Origin: an uncultured Flavobacteriales bacterium
Lineage (GTDB): Bacteria > Bacteroidota > Bacteroidia > Flavobacteriales > Crocinitomicaceae
Direction of reading: 5' to 3'
Length of the DNA: 64,000 nucleotides
Assembly: GCA_946482515.1 (NCBI GenBank)
Contig: CAMLRS010000002.1
Coordinates: 1 to 64,000 of the forward strand
In this document: piece after piece, positions 44,493 through 52,385 of the stretch
Layout of the letters: every line of letters starts with the position of its first letter
How positions within the stretch are numbered: position 1 is the stretch's first letter
Position numbers and translations under genes: made by a program
The notes under the pieces: generated by a model
Databases searched by the model: none
Told to the model about the DNA's origin: nothing
Seen by the model: the letters and a program-made list of their open reading frames with translations, nothing else

Positions 44493-44941
44493 TGTGAATA
44501 GTTGTTTAAAATCGGATCAAATATGATTAAAAATATTGATTTTCCAACTCATAGCTAATGCTATTTTTCCGACGAACCCGCCTGTCGGCGGACAGGTACA
44601 CGAATGACATGCTGCATAGAATTTCAGCGAATAATCCCGACTAGTCGGGATACGAACACCCGAATAGCTTCTTTGCTGTTGAATACTTGTTGAGTATAAA
44701 CGGTTATTCGTTAACCGGGAACTTGCTCCCGGCATTCGCCATCATTGACACAATGTTCATCATTGGTGCACCTGTCCGCCGACAGGCGGGTTCGTGGGAA
44801 AAACGATCCGTAGAGCCGTATTGGATTATTAAGCAGTCGCTTTTCCTTTGTATGCCCTGTTTCAGGATGAGCACAAATCACAACACGTTCATCGGCACTA
44901 TGTCCGCAATAAATCGTATCTTCCCACCGATTTACCTGTAC
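44493..44941. other. Gene-free spacer of about 450 bp
   Basis: Mostly MITE-like repeat (44565-44804). An open frame beginning at 44687 runs through the repeat into the phosphatase-like gene but its first 85 codons are repeat-derived and unlike protein. 44805-44941 must contain the promoter of that gene; I find no confident box. Confidence 0.5.
44565..44804. repeat. MITE-like element with three nested palindromes (copy 4)
   Basis: The end on the right is TTCGTGGGAAAAAC (44791-44804), and the left end carries the matching TTTTTCC-GACGAA (44564-44576). Both ends are broken at the same point by the same 21-bp palindromic block, CCCGCCTGT... at 44577-44597 and its exact reverse complement at 44770-44790. 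A further palindrome, ATCCCGACT/AGTCGGGAT, sits at 44634-44651, and CCGGGA...TCCCGG lies in the right half. About 240 bp in total. Confidence 0.7.
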
Positions 44942-45913
44942 ATGCGCACATTTTACACGCTTCTTTTCCTGGCCGGCTCTCTGATCTTCGGAAACGCCTG
45001 TAGCTTTCATACGGTCAACAACGCCGAGCCGGAAATCAAAAAAGAAGTTCAGCTTTACAAAACCCAATACGTTGTGATCCTGGTGATCGACGGTCCACGC
45101 TGGACGGAAACGTTCGGCGATTCGACCTGTGCGCTCATCCCGAAAATGGGCAAAGAGCTGGTGAAAGACGGCGTGCTGTATACCAACTTCCGCAACGAAG
45201 GCTCGACCACAACAACAGCCGGTCACACGGCCATCACCACCGGTTTTTACCAATCGATCAGCAACGGCGGGCGCGAATTGCCCAAGCGTCCTTCCATGTT
45301 CCAGTATTACCTGAAAGCCACCAACGCGGATAAATCCAAAGCCTGGCTCGTTTCCAGCAAAGGCAAGCTGGAAGTACTGGCCAACACGCGCGACAAGCAC
45401 TGGTGGAATATGTACATGCCGTCGACGTATTGCGGCCCGAACGGCAACAGCTCAAGCTACGGCGGCGATGCAGCGACCTTCGCCAAAGCAGGCGAAGTGC
45501 TCAGAACCTACCATCCGAACCTGCTGCTCATCAACCTGCTGGAAGTGGATACGCACGGTCACGGAAACGACTGGGAAGGCTATAAGCGCGGCATTCAGCA
45601 CTGCGACCAATACGCTTTTGATCTGTGGCAGCTCATTCAATCCGATCCGGAGCTGAAAGACCGCACCACGCTCTTCATCACCAACGACCACGGCCGTCAC
45701 CTCGACGGGCACAAAAACGGCTTCGTCAACCACGGCGATAAATGCGAAGGCTGCCGCCATATCAGCCTGCTGGCCATGGGGCCGGATTTCAAAAAAGGCA
45801 CTATCGTTTCCGAAAAAGCCGAAATGATCGACATCCCGGCAACAATCTCCGAAATGCTGCACTTCGACATGCCAACCTGTAACGGGAAGGTGTTGACTTC
45901 ACTTTTTCAGTAG
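44942..45913 (+). CDS. Alkaline-phosphatase-superfamily phosphoesterase/sulfatase-like protein
   Basis: 323 residues from ATG 44942 ('MRTFYTLLFLAGSLIF', a signal peptide or anchor with a Cys at about 20). Upstream ATGs in frame exist but would translate the repeat. Superfamily metal-site motifs in order: 'VILVIDGPRWTETFGD', nucleophile region 'GSTTTTAGHTAITTG', 'LEVDTHGHGND' and 'TNDHGRHLD' with a further His in 'GFVNHGDKC'. It differs from the PafA-like enzyme at 27122, lacking the Lys/Arg pair, so it may be a phosphodiesterase or nucleotide pyrophosphatase. Two Cys in 'NHGDKCEGCRH' are unusual. Substrate unknown. Confidence 0.82.
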   Translation: MRTFYTLLFLAGSLIFGNACSFHTVNNAEPEIKKEVQLYKTQYVVILVIDGPRWTETFGDSTCALIPKMGKELVKDGVLYTNFRNEGSTTTTAGHTAITTGFYQSISNGGRELPKRPSMFQYYLKATNADKSKAWLVSSKGKLEVLANTRDKHWWNMYMPSTYCGPNGNSSSYGGDAATFAKAGEVLRTYHPNLLLINLLEVDTHGHGNDWEGYKRGIQHCDQYAFDLWQLIQSDPELKDRTTLFITNDHGRHLDGHKNGFVNHGDKCEGCRHISLLAMGPDFKKGTIVSEKAEMIDIPATISEMLHFDMPTCNGKVLTSLFQ

Positions 45914-46062
45914 GACTTCAGGATTTTAAGATTTCAGGATATTAAGAGGATGATCTTTTTCAGTCTGCTAGTTTCAGAGTTGCTAAGTTAGTGAGCTTAA
46001 CTACCAACTCGAGACCGAAAGACCAACTCGCCAACTCAGAAACTCTTCAACTCACCACTCTT
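45914..46062. repeat. Two low-complexity phrase repeats (AGGATTTCAGGA and GAGTT/AACTC)
   Basis: First, 45914-45950: words TTCAGGATTT and TTTCAGGAT in tandem, also present at 27095-27121. Second, 45966-46062: AGTTTC/GAGTTGC/AAGTTAG words followed by ACCAACTCG, CCAACTCAG, CTCTTCAACTC in complementary sense, so the transcript can fold back. They lie directly after the phosphoesterase gene and could act as terminators. Confidence 0.65.
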
Positions 46063-46166
46063 CTTGACTCCCAAAAAAGCCTAATGTCCTTGCATCGTAC
46101 CGAACTCTTCTTCTAATTTGCGGGAAACAGATGTACTTTTTAGCAACAAATACAATTCCCCAGATT

Positions 46167-46799
46167 ATGAAAAAAATCCTCATTTCCATGACACTGCTGG
46201 CTGGTTTTTCGCTTCCGGCAGTCGCCCAGGATGATACGCGCGAAGCGCTCCATTTCGGACTAAAAGCCGGGATCAATTATTCCAATGTTTACGACGAGGA
46301 AGACGAAGATTTTGACGCAGACGGACAAGTCGGTTTTGCCGGTGGTGCGTTCCTGTCCATTCCGATCGGGCGTTTCCTCGGTGTTCAGCCTGAAATCCTG
46401 TATTCGCAGAAAGGTTTCAGAGGAAGCGGAACGGTGCTGGGAACTTCCTACGCTTATTCGCGCACGCTGAATTATATCGATATTCCGCTTCAGGTCATGC
46501 TGAAACCCGCACCGGGCTTTACCATCCTGCTGGGTCCTCAATATTCCTTCCTGGTGAGCAGCAAAGACGTCTTTACAATAGGCAGCTCTTCCTCCGTGGA
46601 TGAAGATGTGTACGATAATGACAACATTCGCCGGAATACGCTCTGCGTGGTCGGTGGATTCGACTTCACGTTTGCGTCCCATTTTGTGTTTGCACCGCGT
46701 TTTGGCATCGACCTGTTGTACAACAACGGTGATGGCACGCAATCGGATATACGCTATAAGAACAACTGGCTCCAGCTCACACTGGGCTACCAGTTTTAA
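46167..46799 (+). CDS. Outer-membrane beta-barrel protein (PorT-like fold)
   Basis: 210 residues from ATG 46167 ('MKKILISMTLLAGFSLPAVAQ', signal peptide). In-frame ATG 46131 would add 12 residues and is less likely. Eight-strand barrel pattern of the porin family OMP_b-brl_2 type: 'HFGLKAGINYSNV', 'GFAGGAFLSIPIG', 'VQPEILYSQKGF', 'DIPLQVMLKP', 'LLGPQYSFLV', ending in '...LTLGYQF' with terminal Phe. An acidic loop 'DEEDEDFDADG' lies after the first strand and could bind cations. Function unknown. A 55-residue membrane protein follows. Confidence 0.85.
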   Translation: MKKILISMTLLAGFSLPAVAQDDTREALHFGLKAGINYSNVYDEEDEDFDADGQVGFAGGAFLSIPIGRFLGVQPEILYSQKGFRGSGTVLGTSYAYSRTLNYIDIPLQVMLKPAPGFTILLGPQYSFLVSSKDVFTIGSSSSVDEDVYDNDNIRRNTLCVVGGFDFTFASHFVFAPRFGIDLLYNNGDGTQSDIRYKNNWLQLTLGYQF

Positions 46800-46825
46800 A
46801 ATTGTAATTCCAATCACCACCTGTC

Positions 46826-46993
46826 ATGGGCAATATACTTTATACCATCGCTGTCATTCTCGTTGTGATCTGGCTGATCGGATTTTTCGGTTTCCAGCTC
46901 GGAGGATTGATCCATATACTTTTGGCGGTTTCGCTGATCGCAGTCGTGATCCGGATCATCAGCGAAAGCGGCTCGGATACCGATCCGATCTGA
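46826..46993 (+). CDS. Small membrane protein, lmo0937/DUF5670-like (55 aa)
   Basis: 55 codons, start ATG 46826 ('MGNILYTIAVILVVIWLIGF'), stop TGA 46991-46993. Two hydrophobic helices, about 4-22 and 27-43, joined by 'FQLGGLIH', then a short polar tail 'SESGSDTDPI'. This is the layout of the lmo0937 family of tiny membrane proteins (DUF5670), of unknown function, often induced by stress. It lies 27 bases after the barrel gene, so it may be co-transcribed, and is followed by an intrinsic terminator. Confidence 0.85.
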   Translation: MGNILYTIAVILVVIWLIGFFGFQLGGLIHILLAVSLIAVVIRIISESGSDTDPI

Positions 46994-47014
46994 TTTCCAC
47001 CTTCCTTGATTTGC

Positions 47015-47050
47015 GATCCCGGTCCGGTTTTTCCGATCGGGATTTTTTTT
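47015..47050 (+). terminator. Intrinsic terminator after the small membrane protein
   Basis: GATCCCGGTCCGG (47015-47027) pairs imperfectly with CCGATCGGGAT (47033-47043) across a TTTTT loop, followed by a T-run of eight. It ends the barrel/small-protein transcript. Confidence 0.8.
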
Positions 47051-47229
47051 GCCGACTGTGGAATTATACAACACATCGCGGAAATCCTGTAAAACGAAAC
47101 TGCTTCGATCGGTCGATATTTGTGGAAAACATAAAAGAAACGGCACTGGCTTTTCTGATGTAACTCCCGCAGACAGGAACTCTAACGGGATGATTACTGA
47201 CCCTATAGTTTCGCTTTCTCAGCGTAGCT
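47051..47229 (+). other. Candidate small RNA region before an orphan terminator
   Basis: About 180 bp with no plausible gene, lying between two plus-strand terminators. The second terminator therefore has no CDS to end, which suggests that a short non-coding RNA, or the leader of the gene at 47447, starts here. No known RNA family is recognised, and I cannot identify a convincing promoter box. Expression would decide. Confidence 0.3.
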
Positions 47230-47257
47230 GCTCCTGTGGAAACACAGGAGCTTTTTT
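47230..47257 (+). terminator. Orphan intrinsic terminator
   Basis: Perfect 9-bp stem GCTCCTGTG / CACAGGAGC (47230-47238, 47243-47251) with a GAAA tetraloop, followed by six T. No gene lies immediately upstream on this strand. Confidence 0.85.
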
Positions 47258-47446
47258 GCTTTTCGGATAGCTTCAAAACTCATCACAATCCATTCATTCA
47301 CAAGCAATTAATTTAACAAATTCATTTTCCCAGTCTGGCTGCGGATTCCGGAAGAAGACCTGAAAAAGTGACACAGATTTAACCTTGAAAGTTTGGATTT
47401 TTGATAGCGGTTGTCGTAACTTACTTATCCATTCAAAATTACAGCC

Positions 47447-47683
47447 ATGATAACAGCAATGGAAACAGAAACCGACATCCACCAGCTGATGCAGGAAATC
47501 GTTCGCGTTACAGGTATCATTAAAGTAAATTACCCTGTGCTGTACGCTTCCCTGTATGAGACGCCTTTGTTTACTTCATACGAAGACGAAGAGCTGGAGG
47601 AGGAGGATTTCCAGGATTACCTCGAGTTCCTGAACGGCCAACTCGCTATTCACAAGGCTACCTACGGAAAGCGCTGGAAATAA
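47447..47683 (+). CDS. Small acidic hypothetical protein
   Basis: 78 residues from ATG 47447 or 74 from ATG 47459. Soluble, with an amphipathic N-terminal helix ('HQLMQEIVRVTGIIKVNYP') and a strongly acidic segment ('SYEDEELEEEDFQDYLEF'). No recognised family. The stop is 86 bases before the 3' end of the convergent gene at 47770. An AT-rich spacer of about 190 bp precedes it after the orphan terminator. No function suggested. Confidence 0.55.
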   Translation: MITAMETETDIHQLMQEIVRVTGIIKVNYPVLYASLYETPLFTSYEDEELEEEDFQDYLEFLNGQLAIHKATYGKRWK

Positions 47684-47769
47684 GCGCCCGCTACCTGTTT
47701 CGCTGCGCTCATCGTGGCAGAGCGGAAGAATGACTACTCCACCCCATTTTCCTGCTAAACAAGCTGTCT

Positions 47770-48087
47770 CTATTGCAGACCCGGCATTTTCGTGCACTCC
47801 TGTGCCAGACGCCATTCCAGCTCCCTGTAAATTCCGGAAGCCATTGTTTCGAACATTGGACAGGAGCGCGGGGGAACCGTGAGCGATTGCGCGCGCTCGA
47901 GCCGGGAGAAATACCATTCGCGCAGCTCCTCGGTAACCTGCTCACGTGAGAAGCCCGCCAGGTGAAAAACCGCATCATTTAAGTTCAGGTAATAATCCGT
48001 CGTGTCGAATCCGAGGTCAGCAAGCCCGTTCAGCAGGCGTGCGTAAACAAGATCGTCTTTTATCAGGCTTATCAGCAGGTCTTTCAT
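47770..48087 (-). CDS. Hypothetical protein divergent from XRE regulator (105 aa)
   Basis: 105 residues from ATG 48087 ('MKDLLISLIKDDL'). The frame opens 25 codons earlier in an AT-rich region where 'MIFETLSIKNDRISILLAVYL' is unlikely to be real coding, since the -7 box for this gene overlaps it. Soluble, helical, Leu- and Glu-rich; contains two Cys and 'WYFSRLERAQSL'. No family recognised. Shares a 145-bp intergenic region with the XRE gene, containing a palindrome beside its -7 box, so the regulator probably controls it. Function unknown. Confidence 0.6.
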   Translation of the reverse strand: MKDLLISLIKDDLVYARLLNGLADLGFDTTDYYLNLNDAVFHLAGFSREQVTEELREWYFSRLERAQSLTVPPRSCPMFETMASGIYRELEWRLAQECTKMPGLQ

Positions 48088-48111
48088 AGTGGAAAGGCAT
48101 AAATATACCGC

Positions 48112-48131
48112 CAAAAGTATAGAAATTCTAT
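48112..48131 (-). promoter_or_regulatory. -7 box with adjacent palindrome upstream of the 105-aa gene
   Basis: TACTTTTG on the minus strand (48119-48112) is an exact TAnnTTTG box, 25 bases from ATG 48087. The palindrome ATAGAA-A-TTCTAT occupies 48119-48131, just upstream of it where RNA polymerase would sit. A second TATAGATAAAG half-like element follows rightward. Suited to a small HTH repressor such as the XRE protein encoded on the other side. Confidence 0.5.
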
Positions 48132-48232
48132 CATTTTTTATAGATAAAGTTTCAAAAATCAAAGTTATAGTTCATATATGGTCCCAGTTCCTCAATTTTA
48201 CTAGGGATTAAGCCCGGCAGTGGGACGAAAGG

Positions 48233-48463
48233 ATGACGAGACTAGGCATTTTTTTAGCGAAAAGATCGATCAATAAATCGGAAGTATCCCGGAAAACAGG
48301 GATCAGCAAGGCACGGCTTAGCCAGCTGACGCTCAACCATACCGCACATTTGCGTGTCGATGAACTCTACCTGATTGCCCTGGCGATCAAGGTCGATCCT
48401 GCTGAAATTCTCATGGATATCTGCACTGATCTGCAGATTGCTGAAGAAACGACCTCCATTTAA
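48233..48463 (+). CDS. XRE-family (Cro/C1-type HTH) regulator
   Basis: 76 residues, a stand-alone helix-turn-helix domain: 'LGIFLAKRSINKSEVSRKTGISKARLSQL' covers helices 1-3 with recognition helix 'KARLSQLTLN', then 'LRVDELYLIALAIKVDPAEIL' is the standard helices 4-5. No extra domain. Small XRE proteins like this regulate adjacent genes; the divergent 105-aa gene has a palindrome in its promoter. It could be the antitoxin-like partner of that gene, but I see no toxin fold there. A hairpin (48512-48529) follows the stop. Confidence 0.85.
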   Translation: MTRLGIFLAKRSINKSEVSRKTGISKARLSQLTLNHTAHLRVDELYLIALAIKVDPAEILMDICTDLQIAEETTSI

Positions 48464-48511
48464 CCCTGAATAGCTATTTCAATAGTCATAATTAACATTT
48501 TTTAACTTTAA

Positions 48512-48529
48512 ATTGCGGTTTACCGCAAT
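48512..48529. repeat. Perfect palindrome after the XRE gene
   Basis: ATTGCGGT-TT-ACCGCAAT, 18 bp, followed by related words CGCGGTAATTACGG and a run of six T at 48551-48556. It may terminate the XRE transcript or be a protein site; the spacing of GCGGTA words (48515, 48538) suggests repeated half-sites. The surrounding 48464-48798 is AT-rich and otherwise empty. Confidence 0.5.
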
Positions 48530-48798
48530 AACCTATCGCGGTAATTACGGTTTTTTCATTCAAAATTTAACTTTAAGTAGATAAAATTCAATTATTGCAA
48601 CACATTTGTATCGTAAAACTAAAATTCAATCAGTCCAAATTGTGAAGAGCTCCACAATGACCAACTGTGCGAATGGAAAACACCATTTAAAAAAGAACGA
48701 TACTCATGAATACTAAAACACCACGTTCATTCCGGGTTGTTTCCGGCTTGACAACCAGTAATAAAGAGCTCCGAAACCGAGCATTTGCAACATCCACT

Positions 48799-49857
48799 AT
48801 GAAGATCCGATCCGTCATAACCGCATTTCTCTGCTTCAGTGCGGCTATGAGCTTTGCACAGGAAAACGAGATCAATGAGATGGGGAATGTCGGTATTGGA
48901 ACCATCACGCCGACCCATAAACTGGAAGTAAAAGGCGACGTAAAAATCGATTCGACCTTGTTAGTACGCGACTCGTTGGCCGTAAGCCGCGGTGCGGGCA
49001 TCGAAGGCGACCTGACGGTGGCAGGAAATACATACCTGAATTCAAATGCAGCCGTTGTGCAGGATTTCCGTGTGGGTGGCGCTACACAGCTGCAAAATAC
49101 CACATTGCTCGGCTCGGTCACACTTTCCTCACTCGGAACGGCTACCGGGCTGGACAACCACCAGCTGATGGTACACGATGCCAACGGATTGGTGAAATCC
49201 ATCGGTGTGGCTTCGCTGGGCAACCTGTTGTACAATTTCTCGTGCAATACCGTCAACGGCGTAGTACAATCACCAACCTGGGCCAATGGTCCGAATAAAC
49301 TCTACGTGGCTTGTCCGGAAGTGTTTGTCGGCATCGGAACCGCAACACCGCTCTACAGTCTCGATGTACGCGGCAGAGGCTATCTCGCTTCGGGCATTCA
49401 GCTGGGCAATCCCAACACATCAGGCACGCCGGCACTGATCGAAGGTCGTCAGCTTCCGAATGCCAGCGGTCCGCTCATGCGACTTTCTGTCAATAACAAC
49501 GGCGTTCCCGAAACGCGCTTCAGAGTCGAAAACGACGGAACGGTTTACTGTACGGCAGTCAAAGTACGTCCAACGGCCGCCATTCCGGATTACGTCTTCC
49601 GCCCTACGTACCGCCTGATGCCGCTCGATGAGCTGCGCGTCTTCGTTACCGAAAACAGCCATCTGCCCAATGTTCCGAGCGAAGCTGACATCCACCGCGA
49701 TGGTCTTTCGCTGGAAGAAATGCAGCTGCGCTTATTAGAAAAGATCGAAGAGCTGACTTTGTATGTGCTCCAGCTTGACGACGCCAGCAAAGCGATGCAG
49801 CAACAGCAGAACCAGCTTCAGCAGGAAGTGCAGGCGCTCAAAACCCAAACACACTAG
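48799..49857 (+). CDS. Secreted protein with coiled-coil C terminus, tail-fibre-like (Bacteroidota)
   Basis: 352 residues from ATG 48799 ('MKIRSVITAFLCFSAAMSFAQ', signal peptide). A further in-frame ATG at 48706 would add 31 residues ahead of the signal peptide; A-rich sequence before it makes it possible. The repeated 'GNVGIGTITPTHKLEV', 'VGIGTATPLYSLDV' motifs and the end 'DYVFRPTYRLMPLDELRVFV...HLPNVPSEADI' followed by a Gln-rich coiled coil (about 310-352) are typical of a large Bacteroidota family related to phage tail-fibre/S74 modules. The S74 chaperone itself is not evident. Six bases before the next gene: start of a surface cluster. Confidence 0.82.
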   Translation: MKIRSVITAFLCFSAAMSFAQENEINEMGNVGIGTITPTHKLEVKGDVKIDSTLLVRDSLAVSRGAGIEGDLTVAGNTYLNSNAAVVQDFRVGGATQLQNTTLLGSVTLSSLGTATGLDNHQLMVHDANGLVKSIGVASLGNLLYNFSCNTVNGVVQSPTWANGPNKLYVACPEVFVGIGTATPLYSLDVRGRGYLASGIQLGNPNTSGTPALIEGRQLPNASGPLMRLSVNNNGVPETRFRVENDGTVYCTAVKVRPTAAIPDYVFRPTYRLMPLDELRVFVTENSHLPNVPSEADIHRDGLSLEEMQLRLLEKIEELTLYVLQLDDASKAMQQQQNQLQQEVQALKTQTH

Positions 49858-49863
49858 GCCGGT

Positions 49864-52380
49864 ATGAAGTTTCGTAAATACATACTGTTGTGCCTGATGC
49901 TCTGGATGGCGTTCGCTTCCCGGGCTGATCATGCCGCCGGCGGTTACTTCGAGTACACCTGCCTGGGGAATAATCAATACCAGGTGGATTTTTTCTTCCT
50001 GCGTGATTGCAGCGGAATCGATTTTCCACCGAATGTGTACTTCTTCACCAGCAATTCCTGCGGTGCAGCATGTGAGTCCATTCTTGTTCCGAGCTATTAC
50101 CACACCACTATCGACTTTGGCTGTGGGAACAATTGCCTGGAAAACGGTCCGACACTGGAAGGTGCTCCCAGCTTTGAGTTGGTTCAGTACCGGGCGGTGC
50201 TCACGTTGCCAACGGCCTGCGCCGACTGGACAGTTGCCGTTTCCATTCACGCCCGGAACGAAACGACCTATTCGCCGACGTTCGGTACTTACTACAATTA
50301 CTGCATCATCAACAACACGAATGACATCTGCAGCTCTTCCGTTCGACTCGATGGTATCCCGGTTACGCTGGGCTGTCTCAACGACGGTGGGAAATCGATG
50401 TACAGCATCGTAAATACGAACGGTGGTACGCTGGAATACGAGCTGGTTGATCCACTTATCGGTATGTGTGGAGGCGGTATTTATCCTGTTCCACATGAAG
50501 GGCCGACATCTGTCAACAGGCCCGTGCCTTCAACCACTGACTGGAACATTTCGCCTTCCGGGGAATTGAGCTATACGCCGAATGCGATCGGAACAGGCTA
50601 CTTTGCACTGAAAATAACCGAACGAAATGCTAGTAACACGGTTGTCGGAGTAACTGTAATCGACGGGATGGTATTCACCTCACCCGATTGTGAACAAGGC
50701 TCGACCATTGACTTTTTCGACTGGACAAGTAGCGGAGGCAATACGATTACGACCAGCTCGGTGACGGAACCGCTTTGCGGCACTTTCCATATGGTTGCCA
50801 ACGACGATGACGAATCAATTACCAACGTCATCGTGGAAGCCCCGCATTTTGTCGATTATTCGATCACGTACAATAATGATGGCACTGTAACTGTCGATGT
50901 TTGCGCCGACTTCCCGGATGAACTGTTGTGCCAGGAAATCCAGGCATCGATAACCGTTACCGGAATAACCAGCGACGCGGGTTGTACGGCCATTGCAAGT
51001 AATGCAGGCCATAAAGGTTATTACTACCTGGTGAAGGAGAAAGGGCTGTATTGTCCGGATAATCTGTTTTTCACCAACCGGAACGCTCAATCAGGTATTC
51101 CGATGCCGCTGTACGCACATGCAGAAGAGCGGATCTGGGTTGGGGATAATATGCCATCTATAGCTCCACCTCAAACGGAAGGACCTGTCACAGTTGGAAA
51201 TGGAACGATCCTTAAAGCAGGTGCTGAAATCATTTTACCATCCTGTGATGTCGGCACAGCATGTGTCACGCTCAACGGTAATGTCGATCTGATAATAGCA
51301 CCTAACAGCTGTAGCTCCGAATGTCCAAGTGAGCCATTGAGCCTTTCCGTAAGGGAAGAATTCAACTGCCACAGTGAAACACTCATGGCTGAGGTCGAAG
51401 GAGACGGACCATTTACCTACCAATGGATCATGGCCGGCGATACGGTGATTTCATCCAGTCCTTATTTCAACATCCACACCATTGTTTCTGAATACGATGG
51501 CGGCCAGATGCCATACACTTGTAATGTCTTTGATGCCATTGGCAACTCGGGCACGTTTAGCGGACAAGTACTCGGTACAAAAAACCTGTACCGGGATATC
51601 CGCGACAACACCATCTATTTTGATTACGACGACGATCACATGCTCGAGGACGGCTATTACTATGCCGGCAATCCCTACATCGGCACAACAACCTTTGAGC
51701 AAAACGGCCAAACTTACTGGCTGGAAGACAATCCTTTTTATGTCTATGACGCCATCAATGACAACGGTCCGTGGTACGGCGCCAGTTACATGAAGCTCGT
51801 AGTGTGGGACCGCTGGGGACAGATCGTCCATTATATCGAGCGAGATCTCGAAGGGGGAACCGACTGGTCCTTCAACCAGGGTGAAATGTACTGGAATGGA
51901 TACTGGTGGAATGGAAACGGCCAGACTTCTTCCTGCGTGTATCCAGAGTCGCAGATGGTCACTTATGAGCTGTGGGCACGGAACTGTCTCACACCGGTTC
52001 ATTATGAAGTTTCCGGCATCCCAATTTTCAGTTGTTATGAACAGCCGTGGGTTCCGGAAGAGACCAAATCCACCCTTGAGGTCGACGACGAGGTCTGGGT
52101 AGAGCACGATGATTCACGATTTGTCGATTTAGGTGATCGCACTTCATTGAATGAGGATATTATCTGCTATCCAAATCCGGCAGCTGAAAATGTATTTGTG
52201 CGCGCCGATGCAACCCTCTTGCGAATTATTGTAACCGATCTGAATGGAAAAACCATTGTGAGTCTCGATCCGAACGCAACAATGGCAGAGATCGATATCA
52301 CCGGATTGAGCAATGGTGTTTACACGATACAGGTAACGACCGAGCTCGGTGAAAACCGCATTAAACTGATTAAACATTAA
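49864..52380 (+). CDS. Large T9SS type A cell-surface protein
   Basis: 838 residues. Signal peptide about 1-21 (ends ASRA). N-terminal region 'DHAAGGYFEYTCLGNNQYQVDFFFLRDC' is the start module seen in gliding/adhesin-type Bacteroidota surface proteins, rich in Cys pairs (about 20 Cys overall). A middle Ig-like or PKD-like segment follows, with a late 'VVWDRWGQIVHYIE' reminiscent of CHU_C-like repeats, then a type A sorting domain ('ICYPNPAAENVFV', 'VTDLNGKTIVS', 'LSNGVYTIQV', ending 'RIKLIKH'). T9SS export and surface anchoring are inferred. It lies in a run of genes with gaps of 5-12 bp. Ligand unknown. Confidence 0.85.
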   Translation: MKFRKYILLCLMLWMAFASRADHAAGGYFEYTCLGNNQYQVDFFFLRDCSGIDFPPNVYFFTSNSCGAACESILVPSYYHTTIDFGCGNNCLENGPTLEGAPSFELVQYRAVLTLPTACADWTVAVSIHARNETTYSPTFGTYYNYCIINNTNDICSSSVRLDGIPVTLGCLNDGGKSMYSIVNTNGGTLEYELVDPLIGMCGGGIYPVPHEGPTSVNRPVPSTTDWNISPSGELSYTPNAIGTGYFALKITERNASNTVVGVTVIDGMVFTSPDCEQGSTIDFFDWTSSGGNTITTSSVTEPLCGTFHMVANDDDESITNVIVEAPHFVDYSITYNNDGTVTVDVCADFPDELLCQEIQASITVTGITSDAGCTAIASNAGHKGYYYLVKEKGLYCPDNLFFTNRNAQSGIPMPLYAHAEERIWVGDNMPSIAPPQTEGPVTVGNGTILKAGAEIILPSCDVGTACVTLNGNVDLIIAPNSCSSECPSEPLSLSVREEFNCHSETLMAEVEGDGPFTYQWIMAGDTVISSSPYFNIHTIVSEYDGGQMPYTCNVFDAIGNSGTFSGQVLGTKNLYRDIRDNTIYFDYDDDHMLEDGYYYAGNPYIGTTTFEQNGQTYWLEDNPFYVYDAINDNGPWYGASYMKLVVWDRWGQIVHYIERDLEGGTDWSFNQGEMYWNGYWWNGNGQTSSCVYPESQMVTYELWARNCLTPVHYEVSGIPIFSCYEQPWVPEETKSTLEVDDEVWVEHDDSRFVDLGDRTSLNEDIICYPNPAAENVFVRADATLLRIIVTDLNGKTIVSLDPNATMAEIDITGLSNGVYTIQVTTELGENRIKLIKH

Positions 52381-52385
52381 CAAGT

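Noticed and set aside
44687..44941. Upstream extension of the phosphoesterase gene by 85 codons
   Set aside because: Encoded by the MITE-like repeat; a signal peptide starts at 44942.
47049..47270. A 73-codon frame
   Set aside because: It reads straight through a perfect intrinsic terminator and has no protein-like composition.
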